DNA of 64,000 bases from Bacteroidaceae bacterium (GTDB taxonomy: Bacteria; Bacteroidota; Bacteroidia; Bacteroidales; Bacteroidaceae). The position numbers were made by a program, and so were the translations under genes. The number at the start of each line of letters is the position of its first letter. The stretch's first letter is position 1. This document shows, piece by piece, positions 26,606 to 35,779 of this stretch. Below the pieces are notes generated by a model, which did not search any database, was not told the origin of the DNA, and saw nothing but the letters and a program-made list of their open reading frames with translations. The stretch is from contig JAFTVE010000026.1 of the NCBI GenBank assembly GCA_017465905.1, positions 42,478 through 106,477 of the forward strand. The letters are read 5' to 3'.

Positions 26606-27703
26606 TTATTTCGTTTTCACGATTTGTGTGGCTTCCTGTGTCGCATTGCGCACATCGACTTGGGCAACAACAGCCTCGGCCAGATGGCGGAAGGCAAGGC
26701 CTGTCATGGTGGTGTCGTCCAATGCTACGGGGCAACCATTGTCGCCGCCCTCGCAGATGCTCTGTACGACGGGAATCTGCCCAAGCAGAGGCACACCCAT
26801 CTCATCGGCCAGGCGCTTGCACCCCTCTTTGCCGAAGATGTAGTACTTGTTCTCGGGAAGTTCGGCAGGGGTAAACCATGCCATATTCTCCACCAAACCA
26901 AGGATGGGGACATTGACCTTGTCGTTGGTAAACATATCGATACCCTTGCGTGCATCGGCCAGGGCCACCTCTTGCGGGGTGCTTACGATGACTGCGCCCG
27001 TGATGGCCACAGTCTGGAAGGTGGTGAGGTGGATGTCGCTTGTGCCGGGTGGAAGGTCGATGAGAAAGTAGTCGAGCTCGCCCCATGCGGCATCACCGAT
27101 GAGCTGCTTGAGGGCATTGCTTGCCATGCCGCCACGCCAGATGGTGGCTTGGTTGGGGTCGACGAAGAAACCGATGGAGAGCACCTTCACGCCATAGTTC
27201 TCGATGGGGATGATGAGGTCGCGTCCGTCGATGCGCTCGGCATAGGGGCGGGCGTCCTCCACTTGAAACATCTTGGGGATGGAGGGGCCGAAGATGTCGG
27301 CGTCGAGCAAACCTACCTTGTAGCCCAGCTTGGCCAGTGCTACGGCGAGGTTGGCCGCTACGGTGCTTTTGCCCACACCGCCCTTGCCGCTCGATACGGC
27401 GATGATGTTCTTTACGGTAGGCAGCAGCTTCTCCACTTCGGGACGTGCCTGCTGGATGGTCTTGACTGTGATGGTAACCTCTACATCGGCACCGGCTGCG
27501 AGCTTGATGGCTGCCTCGGCACTCTTGAGGATTGACTTCATGAAGGGGTCGGTAGGTTTCTCGAAGATGAGCGAGAAGGATACTTTCTGTCCGTCAATAC
27601 GGAGGTTGTCCTCCACCATCTCGGCCTCCACCAAATTTTTACCTGTACCAGGGTAGCGCACGGTGGCCAACGCATCAAGGATAAGTTTGGGATATAGTGT
27701 CAT
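26606..27703 (-). CDS. apbC: Mrp/ApbC-type iron-sulfur cluster carrier ATPase
   Basis: The 365-residue protein has an N-terminal MIP18/DUF59 domain (1-90) and a ParA/MinD-like ATPase with the deviant Walker [12 protein letters not shown] at about 103-113. [13 protein letters not shown] and [11 protein letters not shown] are family signatures. Mrp proteins carry and deliver Fe-S clusters. The CxxC usually found late in the protein is not present: the region reads [20 protein letters not shown], where other Mrp proteins have the cysteine pair. Cluster binding may therefore differ. Confidence 0.9.
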   Translation of the reverse strand: MTLYPKLILDALATVRYPGTGKNLVEAEMVEDNLRIDGQKVSFSLIFEKPTDPFMKSILKSAEAAIKLAAGADVEVTITVKTIQQARPEVEKLLPTVKNIIAVSSGKGGVGKSTVAANLAVALAKLGYKVGLLDADIFGPSIPKMFQVEDARPYAERIDGRDLIIPIENYGVKVLSIGFFVDPNQATIWRGGMASNALKQLIGDAAWGELDYFLIDLPPGTSDIHLTTFQTVAITGAVIVSTPQEVALADARKGIDMFTNDKVNVPILGLVENMAWFTPAELPENKYYIFGKEGCKRLADEMGVPLLGQIPVVQSICEGGDNGCPVALDDTTMTGLAFRHLAEAVVAQVDVRNATQEATQIVKTK

Positions 27704-27705
27704 GG

Positions 27706-27773
27706 GATAATTATGAATTATGAATTATGAATCTTCACCATCTAAATGAAGAACTCACAATTCAGAATTGTAT
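27706..27773. repeat. Inverted-arm AATTATGAATT spacer
   Basis: ATAATTATGAATTATGAAT is followed by unique sequence and CACAATTCAGAATTG just before the trmB stop. Confidence 0.5.
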
Positions 27774-28544
27774 TTACTTGCTTGTCTGTAGTCCGCTGCG
27801 TTTGCTGCGGTTGTAGCTGCGGTAGTCGTCGAGTTCTATCTCGATGTCGGGTTCGGCAAGTGCTTTGCCCTGAGGGAGGTGGAACTTGATGTACTTGATT
27901 GTCAGTCCGCGATCGAGCCATTGCTGCTCGTAGTAGGTGCGGATATTTAATTCTGAATTCTGGGTTCTGAATTCTTCGCTGCTGCCATAGATGTCGGTAT
28001 TATTCACCTCTACGGGTAGGTTGTTTACCTTTACCAAAGCGTCAGTGTAGGTGTAGAGGAAGTTACTGTCGGTCTTCAGATGTACGATGCCGTCGGGCTT
28101 GAGGAATGAGGCATAGCGCTGGAGGAAGGCGGTGGAGGTGAGGCGCTTGGTCACCTTCTTCATTTGTGGGTCGGGGAAGGTAATCCATATCTCGTCGACC
28201 TCACCGGCTGCGAAGAAGCGGTCGATAATCTCGATGTTTGTGCGCAGGAACGCCACGTTGCTCATCTCCTCGCGTAGCGACTCGGTAGCACCGGACCACA
28301 TGCGTGCTCCCTTGATGTCTATTCCGATGAAGTTCTTGTCCGGGTACATGCGTCCCAGTCCGACTGTATATTCGCCTCGTCCGCAGCCCAGCTCCAGTAC
28401 GATGGGATTGTCGTTCTTGAAGAATTGTTCACGCCAGTGTCCCTTCATCTCAAAGGGGACCTGCTCCGCTACCGAGTGAGGATACTCGAACACGTGCGGA
28501 TACGATGCCATATCGGCGAATTTGGCCAATTTACCTTTTCCCAT
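27774..28544 (-). CDS. trmB: tRNA (guanine-N7-)-methyltransferase TrmB
   Basis: The 256-residue class I methyltransferase has the SAM motif [15 protein letters not shown], the [12 protein letters not shown] turn, and the TrmB signature [16 protein letters not shown]. TrmB makes m7G46 in the tRNA variable loop. Residues 192-201 ([10 protein letters not shown]) are encoded by an AATTCTGAATTC repeat of the intergenic type (27942-27977) placed in frame before [11 protein letters not shown], so they are probably an inserted loop. The rest is of normal length. Confidence 0.92.
   Translation of the reverse strand: MGKGKLAKFADMASYPHVFEYPHSVAEQVPFEMKGHWREQFFKNDNPIVLELGCGRGEYTVGLGRMYPDKNFIGIDIKGARMWSGATESLREEMSNVAFLRTNIEIIDRFFAAGEVDEIWITFPDPQMKKVTKRLTSTAFLQRYASFLKPDGIVHLKTDSNFLYTYTDALVKVNNLPVEVNNTDIYGSSEEFRTQNSELNIRTYYEQQWLDRGLTIKYIKFHLPQGKALAEPDIEIELDDYRSYNRSKRSGLQTSK
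27942..27977. repeat. AATTCTGAATTC repeat within trmB
   Basis: TTAATTCTGAATTCTGGG followed by TTCTGAATTCTTC matches the spacer repeats at 5978, 53646 and 58103 but lies inside coding sequence. Confidence 0.6.
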
Positions 28545-28603
28545 TTTTTATTCGTGTAAATCTTTTATGTTGCAAAATTACGAATAAATTGACAATAAAA
28601 TAT

Positions 28604-28611
28604 TACCTTTG
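28604..28611 (+). promoter_or_regulatory. Promoter -7 element TACCTTTG
   Basis: The motif lies only 9 bp before the ATG at 28621, so the transcript would be nearly leaderless if that start is used. Confidence 0.55.
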
Positions 28612-28620
28612 CAAAGATTT

Positions 28621-29763
28621 ATGAGCCTCAACCGTAAAGAATCAGCATTGTTTGTAGCGCAGCTCATCCCTATGGTGGGCTTGCTTTTTTTGTTTACCGA
28701 CCTCATCGGCTGTCTCTTTGTGGGCGACGACTATCATGTGAGGGCGTGGTTTCGCTGCAAAGTGCTGTTTTTTCTTACTGCTTTTACGTCGGCCTATCTC
28801 GTGGGTACCAATGTGCTGAAGTGGCCGTTGCGCCATCTGGCCTATGTAGGGTATCCGCTCTATTTGCTTGTGGCGGCATTGTGCGGTGTGTTCACTACGC
28901 CTCACGACTTGCTGGGCTATAAGGTTGCTCTTGCGCTTGCTCCTGTCGTGGCACAAATTATCAAGTGGTATGGCAAGGGACTGCTGCGCCGCTATGTGCG
29001 ATTGGTGCAGCGTATCGGCCGTGGACATTTGTTCAACCTGCGGGGCTTGCTTGCCATGGGGGCAACGTTGCTACTCGCGATTTTCTTGATAATGGGTGTG
29101 TACAACCTGCGGGGATGCTTCCACATGCATTTGCGCAAGATGATTACGGAGAGTATTGCCACTCCTTTCAAGGTGCCTGAGAAACCGAACCGTGACCCTG
29201 CCCTCAAGGATCATCGTGAGGTGTACCGTAACTATCCGCGCCTGTTCAATGACCTCAACGATACGCAGCTTGTGGCTGCGCGTGCCAACGGCACCGAGCG
29301 TCCGCTTACGGTGGAGGAGCTGGAGCTGGGGGCCTTCGGACTCAAGTATATAGAGACCAACCGCCTCTATAAGGTAGACCCGCTCACTCACTCGGCTCCC
29401 TATCTTGTGCCCAAGGCCAAGGAACTGCTCGATGCGATGGGTGAGGCTTTCCAGGACTCGCTCTTCAATCGTGGCTACGACCGCCGTCACCGCTTCATTG
29501 TCACCAGTGTGTACCGTACGCAGGACCATATCAAGCGCTTGCGTCGCAGTGGCAATGTCAATGCTTCGGAAAACTCGTGCCATCAGTATGGAACAACTGT
29601 TGACATTACCTATATGCGCTTCGACAAGCCCGAGGAGTACTTTGCCAATGATATGAAGCTGCAGCAGCTGCTCTTCCAAACGGTCTATGACATGCATCGG
29701 CAGGGGCGTTGCTATGTGAAGTATGAGCGCAAACAGGCTTGTCTGCACATTACTGTGAGGTAG
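28621..29763 (+). CDS. Membrane protein with C-terminal peptidase M15-like domain (DUF5715-like)
   Basis: The ATG at 28621 (MSLNRKES) was preferred over an in-frame TTG that overlaps the promoter. The N-terminal part has about five membrane segments (to residue about 165). After a linker, a periplasmic domain has the D-Ala-D-Ala peptidase pattern: FIVTSVYRTQDHIKRL, then ENSCHQYGTTVDITYMRF with the metal His and Asp, and a late ACLHITVR with the third ligand His. It probably trims peptidoglycan peptides at the inner membrane. The family is known mainly by DUF number; the substrate is inferred. Confidence 0.78.
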   Translation: MSLNRKESALFVAQLIPMVGLLFLFTDLIGCLFVGDDYHVRAWFRCKVLFFLTAFTSAYLVGTNVLKWPLRHLAYVGYPLYLLVAALCGVFTTPHDLLGYKVALALAPVVAQIIKWYGKGLLRRYVRLVQRIGRGHLFNLRGLLAMGATLLLAIFLIMGVYNLRGCFHMHLRKMITESIATPFKVPEKPNRDPALKDHREVYRNYPRLFNDLNDTQLVAARANGTERPLTVEELELGAFGLKYIETNRLYKVDPLTHSAPYLVPKAKELLDAMGEAFQDSLFNRGYDRRHRFIVTSVYRTQDHIKRLRRSGNVNASENSCHQYGTTVDITYMRFDKPEEYFANDMKLQQLLFQTVYDMHRQGRCYVKYERKQACLHITVR

Positions 29764-29852
29764 CTTGGCCTCGCTCTCTATGAGCATCTTTGTCGAATCC
29801 AAGCGCGAGATTCACCCTTGGTTCAGAATGACATGCTGTGTCTATGCTTTTT

Positions 29853-32648
29853 CTATAGCAATGGCTGTGTGGAGCAGGCATTGGGCACGCCTATGCGCAG
29901 GATGTGGGCAATGGTGGGTGCGATGCTCTCCACGGTGATGGGGGTGCGGCTGGTCTCGGGGGCCACTCCTGCACCGAAGAAGATGATGGGCACGGGGATA
30001 TGTGCACGGTTGTGGTAGACGCTCTCGCCCCAGAGCTCGTCCACGAGTGTCCATCCGGGCGATACCTCCAGTATGAGGTCGCCTGAGCTGGCGCTATGGT
30101 AGGCACCCTGCATGGCGGGGTCGGCCTTGCCGGAGAAGAGGTCGAGTGAGGAGTATACACGCTTCACTCCGCTCATCTGGCTGAGGAACTCTGTGCAGCG
30201 ATCGAGTACCTCTTTCATCCTGAATTGGCGCTTTTCGATGAGTTCGTGGTTCAAATATATTTCGTTGAGGTATGATGCCTCCACATACTCGCCTGTGCCG
30301 TAGATGGCACCGAGGTACATGTTGAGCAGTACGCGGCAGCGGTCCATTCTGAGTTCTCCTGTGGGAAGGGTGAAGAATTTGATGTCGGGCAGGTGAGCGT
30401 CGACGTAGCCGGTCGAGGTGATGACGATGAGTGCATTGTCCAGCCCCACCTTCTGGTCGATGCTGTTGAGTAGGTCGGCGATGTTGCGGTCGAGCCTCAG
30501 GTATATGTCTTGCAGCTCGAGCGGGCGCTCCCATTCAGAGGCATGGCCATAGTTGCCGGCATAGTAGCCTACGCATAGCATGTCGGTGGTCTTGTTGCGT
30601 CCGAAGAGGTTGCCGTCGATGCAGGAGAGTGCCAGTTGGGTGACTTCGTCGTTGATGTTTGCCGAGGTCTTGTAGCGTCTGATAGTTTCGGGCTCGCCTC
30701 CCTTGAAAGTGTGCCGGAAAGGTTCTGGTGCTCCATCATAGGCCGTGGCGGTGTAGAACTCGATGGGGAAGTAGGGTTCCCACGCCATGTTTTTCCAGTC
30801 GAACCTGGGTTCTTTGCGGCGGTTGAACGAGCGTGTCCAAGCCGGCAATCCATTGTAGTACGAGGATGTGGCCCACATGCCGTGCTCCTCGTCGAGCCAA
30901 ATGGCTTCGTTGGGTGCGTGTCCGCCAGCGAGTATGGCCATGTCGCGTTCGGGGGCGATGGTGCAGATGTAGGCATTACCCTTCGAGGCTATCTTCAGTT
31001 CGTCGGCGATGGTAGTCACGAGCAGGCGCGTAGGTGAGGAGGGCTCGGAACTGTTGACTCCCTTATAGTTGGCATCATCGGTAACACCCCGCACCTTGAG
31101 CGTCTTGCGGTCGAGGAAGCGGTTGGCCGTGATACCATGATAGTAGGGTGTGGTGCCGCTGTATACCGAGGCTGTTGCTGACGAGCGGTCGGGAGTGGCA
31201 TGGCTGAAATATCCGTTGGTATATACGCGCCCCTGGGTGAGCAGGCGCTTGAAGCCGTCGTTGCCATACAGGTGGGCATACTTCTCCAGATAATCGGCTC
31301 GGAGCTGGTCTACCACGATGCTTACTATTGCCTTTGGGGTGCCGTCGTTGGCTGCTGCCATCTTTGTCGGGGCCAGCGTGCAGAGCATCAGCAGGGCAAT
31401 GGCATGTGTGTGTATGTGGCGCTGCTTGACTGGCTTGCGTCGGCTGAGCAGGTGTGATATCCTGGGATAGAGCCACGCATTATGCACCAGACGCAGCAGT
31501 AGAACGGCGATGAAGATATAGGCGGCTGGCTGTATGTACTGGTGGGCGATGAGTGATATGATGATGAACGCGCCGAGCATGGCCATCAGTATGTAGCTGA
31601 GGATGCTCTTGCGGTTTTTCACGACGTCGCGTATCACAAAGGGCATGAAGAGTAGCGGCAGCGGATTGAGGTAGATGACGTGCAGGTTGCTCCCTACTGT
31701 GGGGTGCTCTGACAGGAAGAAGAGGAAGGCTACGATGCAGCCCATCAGTCCCTGTATGGTAAGCAGCAGCGCATCGAACCACCATTGTCGGCGTTCGATG
31801 AGTAGCTCGAGGGCGCAGATGCAGGCTGTGAGCAGCAGCAACAGTATCATCAGCTGCGTGGGAGTGAGCAGGAAGGTGAAGGTCGCGGGCTGTGGTGCCT
31901 CGGGAGCTATCACTCGTTCGTTGATGACGTAGGGTAGTGTGTGGCCCGAGTCGGTCAGCTGCTGGCTTGCCGTGTATGCCTTCAGATATTCGGGGGCAAA
32001 CATCTGTTCGCGCGGCCCGATGGGGCGGTCGGCCTGCATTCCCAGCAGGTAGTCGATGCCGAACTGTAGCCAGGGATAGTCCTGTGTGTACTCGTGCAGG
32101 ATGTCGCGGTAGGTGATGCCCTCCCGTACATTCTGGGCTGGCTGTAGCTGTGCCACGAGTGCTTCCTCCACCTTGTCGCGGGCTTTGGTGCTGCAGTTGT
32201 TGTAGAGGAAGTTGTAGCGGTATTCCCGGTTCTCGGGGCGCAGGTTGCTGTCGAGCAGCCTTATCAGTCTTGTCTTCTCGGTTTCGGAGAGGTTGAGTTC
32301 CTGCAGGGTCACCGACGATCCGCGTTCGGTATACTCACGCTCGAAGATGGGGTACCCTATAGTACCCACGACATAGTCGGTCTCGCCCTTGATGAAGCGC
32401 CAGATGAAGTTGGGTGCATCGAAGGAGAAGAGTCCATAGTTGACGACGAGGTCGACACCGGTCGAGGGCACCTCCACGCGCAGTGCCGTATGTCCATACA
32501 CGGCATACACCTCGGTGCCGGGCGAGCAGGTGACGAGGCTTACGCGGATGGAGTCGTTGGTGTCGCGCATGAGCAGGGAGTCGGGCTGTGCTGCCATGCC
32601 GAGGGCCGACATCAGCAACGCGAGAGTCAATATAATGATTTTCTTCAT
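29853..32648 (-). CDS. Fusion of DUF4105 (Lnb-like) membrane protein and alkaline phosphatase-superfamily domain
   Basis: The ATG at 32648 begins a signal peptide (MKKIIILTLALLMSALGMAAQ); longer in-frame starts were rejected. Residues 20-260 are a DUF4105 domain (VSLVTCSPGTEVYAVYGHTALRV; YNFLYNNCSTKARD with the Cys). Five or so membrane segments follow (about 270-415), then a second hydrophobic stretch (LLMLCTLAPTKMAAA) that reads like an old signal peptide. Residues 440-931 are an alkaline-phosphatase-type domain: IVSIVVDQLRADYLEKY, SHATPDRSSATASVYSGTTPYYHGI. Later metal-site positions look altered (YYAGNYGHAS and ITSTGYVDAH in place of the usual Asp-rich motifs). The remnant signal suggests two neighbouring genes fused. 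Confidence 0.82.
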   Translation of the reverse strand: MKKIIILTLALLMSALGMAAQPDSLLMRDTNDSIRVSLVTCSPGTEVYAVYGHTALRVEVPSTGVDLVVNYGLFSFDAPNFIWRFIKGETDYVVGTIGYPIFEREYTERGSSVTLQELNLSETEKTRLIRLLDSNLRPENREYRYNFLYNNCSTKARDKVEEALVAQLQPAQNVREGITYRDILHEYTQDYPWLQFGIDYLLGMQADRPIGPREQMFAPEYLKAYTASQQLTDSGHTLPYVINERVIAPEAPQPATFTFLLTPTQLMILLLLLTACICALELLIERRQWWFDALLLTIQGLMGCIVAFLFFLSEHPTVGSNLHVIYLNPLPLLFMPFVIRDVVKNRKSILSYILMAMLGAFIIISLIAHQYIQPAAYIFIAVLLLRLVHNAWLYPRISHLLSRRKPVKQRHIHTHAIALLMLCTLAPTKMAAANDGTPKAIVSIVVDQLRADYLEKYAHLYGNDGFKRLLTQGRVYTNGYFSHATPDRSSATASVYSGTTPYYHGITANRFLDRKTLKVRGVTDDANYKGVNSSEPSSPTRLLVTTIADELKIASKGNAYICTIAPERDMAILAGGHAPNEAIWLDEEHGMWATSSYYNGLPAWTRSFNRRKEPRFDWKNMAWEPYFPIEFYTATAYDGAPEPFRHTFKGGEPETIRRYKTSANINDEVTQLALSCIDGNLFGRNKTTDMLCVGYYAGNYGHASEWERPLELQDIYLRLDRNIADLLNSIDQKVGLDNALIVITSTGYVDAHLPDIKFFTLPTGELRMDRCRVLLNMYLGAIYGTGEYVEASYLNEIYLNHELIEKRQFRMKEVLDRCTEFLSQMSGVKRVYSSLDLFSGKADPAMQGAYHSASSGDLILEVSPGWTLVDELWGESVYHNRAHIPVPIIFFGAGVAPETSRTPITVESIAPTIAHILRIGVPNACSTQPLL

Positions 32649-32802
32649 GACATTATTTTCTATTAAAGCACAAAAATAGTGCAAAAAATCCATACTTCTA
32701 AGAATCTGTTTGGATTTTTCTGCACTTCATCGGCGAACAAAAGCGATGTCACGATGGTTACATTGAAGGCTTTTGCATGACAATAACCCTAAATAATTGC
32801 TT

Positions 32803-33153
32803 ATGAACACGAACTCTCTGAACGAGCACCAGTCGCTTCGCGTCATCCGCTCCATCGCCCGCGTATATCGTAGCACCACACCGGTTTCGCGCCAGTTGGT
32901 GAGAGACATCCATCACGTCATTGCCGCCTATGAGCTGTGCGATAAAGAGGCTGCCCTTGCCTGCAACCGCTACATCACGACCAAATACCCTTCCATCTAT
33001 AAGGTAGCGCCAAGCTATGGCTTGCGTCCCATGAACGAGACCGATATGTATCGCCGCACCGACGGTGAGCTGCAACACATGCTCTATAGCCTCTGCATCT
33101 TCCTCTACGACAGCCTCAAGAAGCAGTGTGTGGGGTGTCAGATGGTTCGCTGA
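32803..33153 (+). CDS. Conserved-looking small protein of unknown function
   Basis: The ATG at 32803 was chosen; an in-frame TTG lies two codons upstream. The 116-residue protein is soluble, helical and rich in Arg and Tyr (LRVIRSIARVYRSTTPVSRQLVRDIHHVIAAYELCDKEAAL). It has Cys residues near the C-terminus (KKQCVGCQMVR). No family is recognised. It converges on the S4-protein gene with 6 bp between the stops. An antisense frame of similar length covers it, so the strand is supported only by composition and by the AT-rich leader. Confidence 0.6.
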   Translation: MNTNSLNEHQSLRVIRSIARVYRSTTPVSRQLVRDIHHVIAAYELCDKEAALACNRYITTKYPSIYKVAPSYGLRPMNETDMYRRTDGELQHMLYSLCIFLYDSLKKQCVGCQMVR

Positions 33154-33159
33154 GTGGGA

Positions 33160-33582
33160 CTACTCTTCGTCGTCCTCATCGTCAAAGAAGAAGAGGTCGG
33201 CGCCGAAGTTGTCGTCGCCCAGGAACTCGTCGAGGTCGCGGCGCTCCTTCTTGGTGGGGCGTCCAGTGCCTCGCATGCGGTTGGCAAATCCGCTTATCTT
33301 GCTCATCTCAAGGATGTCGTACTGCTCCTTGGGGGTGATGTTCTCTAGCATCTCGGGCACGAGTTTGGCCCCCACGCGGTTTTCTATGGCCTTGAGCACG
33401 CGGAAGGTGTAGGTGATGGGCGGCTTGCGCACACTCACCACATCGCCCTCCTTGACGGTCTTCGAGGGTTTCATGTTCACACCGTTCATGGTCACCTGTC
33501 CCTTCTTGCAGGCGTCTGTCGCCATCGAGCGGGTCTTGTAAAGGCGCACCGCCCATAGCCATTTGTCAATTCTTGCTTCCAA
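33160..33582 (-). CDS. hslR: S4-domain RNA-binding protein, Hsp15-like
   Basis: The 140-residue protein has an N-terminal S4 domain: RIDKWLWAVRLYKTRSMATDACKKGQVTMNGVNMKPSKTVKEGD, described here in its parts (RIDKWLWAVRL and ACKKGQVTMNG are diagnostic). A basic middle with RGTGRPTKKERRDLDEF and an acidic tail (FFFDDEDDEE) follow. Hsp15 binds stalled 50S subunits carrying peptidyl-tRNA and helps to recycle them. It lies upstream of nothing obvious on this strand except the small gene's antisense; pth is 68 bp upstream, so they may be co-transcribed. Confidence 0.88.
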   Translation of the reverse strand: MEARIDKWLWAVRLYKTRSMATDACKKGQVTMNGVNMKPSKTVKEGDVVSVRKPPITYTFRVLKAIENRVGAKLVPEMLENITPKEQYDILEMSKISGFANRMRGTGRPTKKERRDLDEFLGDDNFGADLFFFDDEDDEE

Positions 33583-33638
33583 GCGTCTTTTTTAATTAGG
33601 AGTTTAGTAACGTAATATCATGATTGCGGAATGTTTCC

Positions 33639-33682
33639 GCGATGACTGAGTCACCCCTCCTTGGGAGGGGAAGGGGGGAGGC
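33639..33682. repeat. Solitary end of the DUF559-element family overlapping the pth 3' end
   Basis: The 44 bp (GCGATGACTGAGTCACCCCTCC and onward, split at TTGGGAGGGG) match the right terminal repeat of the DUF559 element at 11066-11109 with few differences. The last residues of Pth (LPPSPPKEG) and its stop codon lie in this repeat. Confidence 0.7.
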
Positions 33683-34247
33683 CTACTCCCTTCTTGTTGT
33701 ATTGGTTCATCGTGATGGTGATACCGGCGAGGCAGAAGCTCTTGATGATGTCGCAGGCCGTGGGTAGCTGCTGCTCTATGATAGCCTCGTCCTCGGCGTC
33801 GAACTTGCCGAGCACGTAGTCGACCTGTGCTCCTCGGGGAAACTCGTTGCCGATGCCGAACTTCAGGCGGGCGTAGTTCTGTCCTATGAGCTGGGCAATG
33901 TGCTTCAGTCCGTTGTGTCCGCCGTCGCTGCCCTTGCCCTTGAGGCGCAGGGTGCCTGTGGGTAGCGAGAGGTCGTCCACCACGATGAGCAGGTTCTCGT
34001 TGGGGATGTTCTCCTTCTCCAGCCAGTAGCGCACGGCATTACCGCTGAGGTTCATGAAGGTGGTGGGCTTGAGCAGCACGAGCTGTGCGTTCTTCACTCT
34101 CATCTGGGCTACGAACCCGTAGCGCTTGTCCTCGAAGCTGGCGCCAGCCGCCTTGGCCAGTGCGTCTACCACGCGGAAACCGATGTTGTGGCGTGTGCCG
34201 TCGTATTCATAGCCGGGATTTCCCAGGCCTACTATTAGGTATTTCAC
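33651..34247 (-). CDS. pth: Peptidyl-tRNA hydrolase
   Basis: The 198-residue protein is a standard Pth: [22 protein letters not shown] with Asn10 and the catalytic His20, [11 protein letters not shown] with Asn66, [12 protein letters not shown] with the catalytic Asp, and [15 protein letters not shown]. It frees tRNA from prematurely released peptidyl-tRNA. The C-terminus is extended by about ten residues ([12 protein letters not shown]) that come from the repeat at 33639-33682. It follows rplY on the same strand after a terminator, a common pairing in bacteria. Confidence 0.95.
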   Translation of the reverse strand: MKYLIVGLGNPGYEYDGTRHNIGFRVVDALAKAAGASFEDKRYGFVAQMRVKNAQLVLLKPTTFMNLSGNAVRYWLEKENIPNENLLIVVDDLSLPTGTLRLKGKGSDGGHNGLKHIAQLIGQNYARLKFGIGNEFPRGAQVDYVLGKFDAEDEAIIEQQLPTACDIIKSFCLAGITITMNQYNKKGVGLPPSPPKEG

Positions 34248-34286
34248 GTAATTAATTCTGAATTATGAATTATGAATTTTGTGCAT

Positions 34287-34333
34287 AAAAAAAGGTTGAA
34301 AGCCGGGAACGTATGCCCTCAACTCTCAACCTT
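34287..34333 (-). terminator. Rho-independent terminator after rplY
   Basis: Read on the minus strand, AAGGTTGA (34326-34333) pairs with TCAACCTT (34292-34299), followed by a run of U from the A-tract at 34287-34293. Confidence 0.65.
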
Positions 34334-34352
34334 AAGCGATATGTCCTCGTGA

Positions 34353-34922
34353 TTACTTGCCGGCAGCCTCGCGAGAAGCACGTGTAGCGGCTACGCTGCA
34401 TACAACGGTCTGGGCGGGAGTTACGAGCTCGAGGTTCTCGAATGAGAGGTCGCCAACCTTGATAGACTTGCCAAGGCCAAGCTCGGTAACGTCTACGGTC
34501 AACTTCTCGGGGATATTGGCATAGAGAGCCTTCACCTTGATCTTGCGGATAGCCTGCTGCAGCTTACCACCAAGCTTCACACCGGCAGCGAGACCGTTGA
34601 GCACAGTGGGAACCTCCATTACGATGGGTTTGTCAGCTACTACCTGGAGGAAGTCCATGTGGAGGATAGTATCCTTAACGGGGTGGAACTGGATGTCCTT
34701 CAAGATAGCGGTGCACTCCTTGCCGTCGATGGTGAGGTTTACGAGGTGGATGTCGGGAGTGTAAACGAGCTTGCGTACAGCGTCGGTTGTTACAGCGAAA
34801 GCCTGAGCTTCCTTCTCGATACCATACAATACGCAGGGGATACCATTGTTCTTACGGAGCTCGCTTGTGCTCTTCTTGCCTACTTCGGTACGTGCAGTAC
34901 CTTTCAAATCAAATGATTTCAT
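34353..34922 (-). CDS. rplY: 50S ribosomal protein L25/general stress protein Ctc
   Basis: The 189-residue protein is the two-domain (CTC) form of L25. The N-terminal 5S rRNA-binding domain includes GTARTEVGKKSTSELRKNNGIPCVLYG and FHPVKDTILHMDFLQV; the C-terminal beta domain includes VPTVLNGLAAGVKLGGKLQQ and LENLELVTPAQTVVCSV-like strands. It stabilises 5S rRNA in the large subunit. Its upstream region is a long repeat tract rather than a usual promoter-only spacer. An A-rich terminator follows. Confidence 0.93.
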   Translation of the reverse strand: MKSFDLKGTARTEVGKKSTSELRKNNGIPCVLYGIEKEAQAFAVTTDAVRKLVYTPDIHLVNLTIDGKECTAILKDIQFHPVKDTILHMDFLQVVADKPIVMEVPTVLNGLAAGVKLGGKLQQAIRKIKVKALYANIPEKLTVDVTELGLGKSIKVGDLSFENLELVTPAQTVVCSVAATRASREAAGK

Positions 34923-35545
34923 GTTTTGTTTTTCTTTTAAATGTGTTACTCTAAATTAAGTTCTCTGCTCAATTCGCCATCACACGATGTGAGAGCCTTT
35001 CAAGTGCTCTACGAAAAGCGGGTGCAAAGATAGTGCAAACCGAGCGAAAATGCAAATTTATTTGCGATTTTCCGAGGTGCCGCCTATCTTCTGGGCTTGC
35101 GAAGCAAGCACTAAAGTGAGTGTAAATCGAACGAAAAACCAAATTTATTTGCGTATTTCTGAGATGCAGCCTAATTTCTGTGACGAAGTCACTAAAGATA
35201 GTGCAACTGACGCATGAGCGAGCGAGAACCAAGCTCGCTTGGGTTCTTGTAGTGAGCGAAAAGGAAGAAAGCGAAGCTAAACCGAGCGAAAATGCAAATC
35301 TCAACGAGCGAAAGTATAGAAAAGGCTTGCATTTTCTTTGCTGAGCGCCGATGCGGGATGAGCATCGGTTGCGACGACTGAAGCTTTAGCTTCACCAAGG
35401 AGTGCTGCCTGCAGCCCTTTAGGAGATTCAACAAAGTTAAATTTATTTGCGATTTTCCGAGGAGGATTGCATTGGGTTTGTGAATTAAGACCAGTATTTA
35501 GGCTTACTCCTTCTCTCTTATATAATCACCTGTGGGTAAGATTCT
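34923..35545. repeat. Repeat-filled spacer of about 620 bp upstream of rplY
   Basis: Imperfect units containing GTGCAAACCGAGCGAAAATG, CAAATTTATTTGCG-TTT and GAGRTGCMGCCTA begin near 35022, 35110 and 35195, with a further partial unit near 35437. It includes the left 132-bp direct repeat (35161-35292). No gene was found. Confidence 0.65.
35161..35292. repeat. Left copy of a 132-bp direct repeat flanking the DUF3990 operon
   Basis: It matches 36667-36798 in the same orientation with two mismatches. It contains the inverted repeat GAACCAAGCTCGCTTGGGTTC. Confidence 0.85.
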
Positions 35546-35779
35546 TTATATCCTATAATCACACAAGATAAGTTCGCTGTTTAGGAACGAATACACATAT
35601 CCGGGGCTCTGATAATACAATCCCGTGTTTGGATCCTGCAACCGCGCAAAAGTCTCCGAGTTGTACAGCGTATCCATCGCCTTTTCCAATGTATAGCCGT
35701 ACTTCTCCATCAGGATTTGTATCAGTTCGGCATACATATCCTCCTGCATCATCTTTATTTGTCCCTCGGTCAATGTCAT
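35546..35779 (-). CDS. DUF3791-like protein (third gene of a toxin-antitoxin-like operon)
   Basis: The 77-residue protein has a helical N-terminus (EGQIKMMQEDMYAELIQILMEKYGYTLEKAMDTLYNSE, quoted as a region) typical of DUF3791 and a C-terminal tail YVYSFLNSELILCDYRI. Its start overlaps the DUF3990 stop by 4 bp (ATGA), so translation is coupled. It may be the antitoxin or a helper. Assigned by resemblance and context. Confidence 0.7.
   Translation of the reverse strand: MTLTEGQIKMMQEDMYAELIQILMEKYGYTLEKAMDTLYNSETFARLQDPNTGLYYQSPGYVYSFLNSELILCDYRI

Noticed and set aside
32758-33078. 106-codon minus-strand frame
   Set aside because: Overlaps the small plus-strand gene at 32803; composition is poorer and no promoter was seen.
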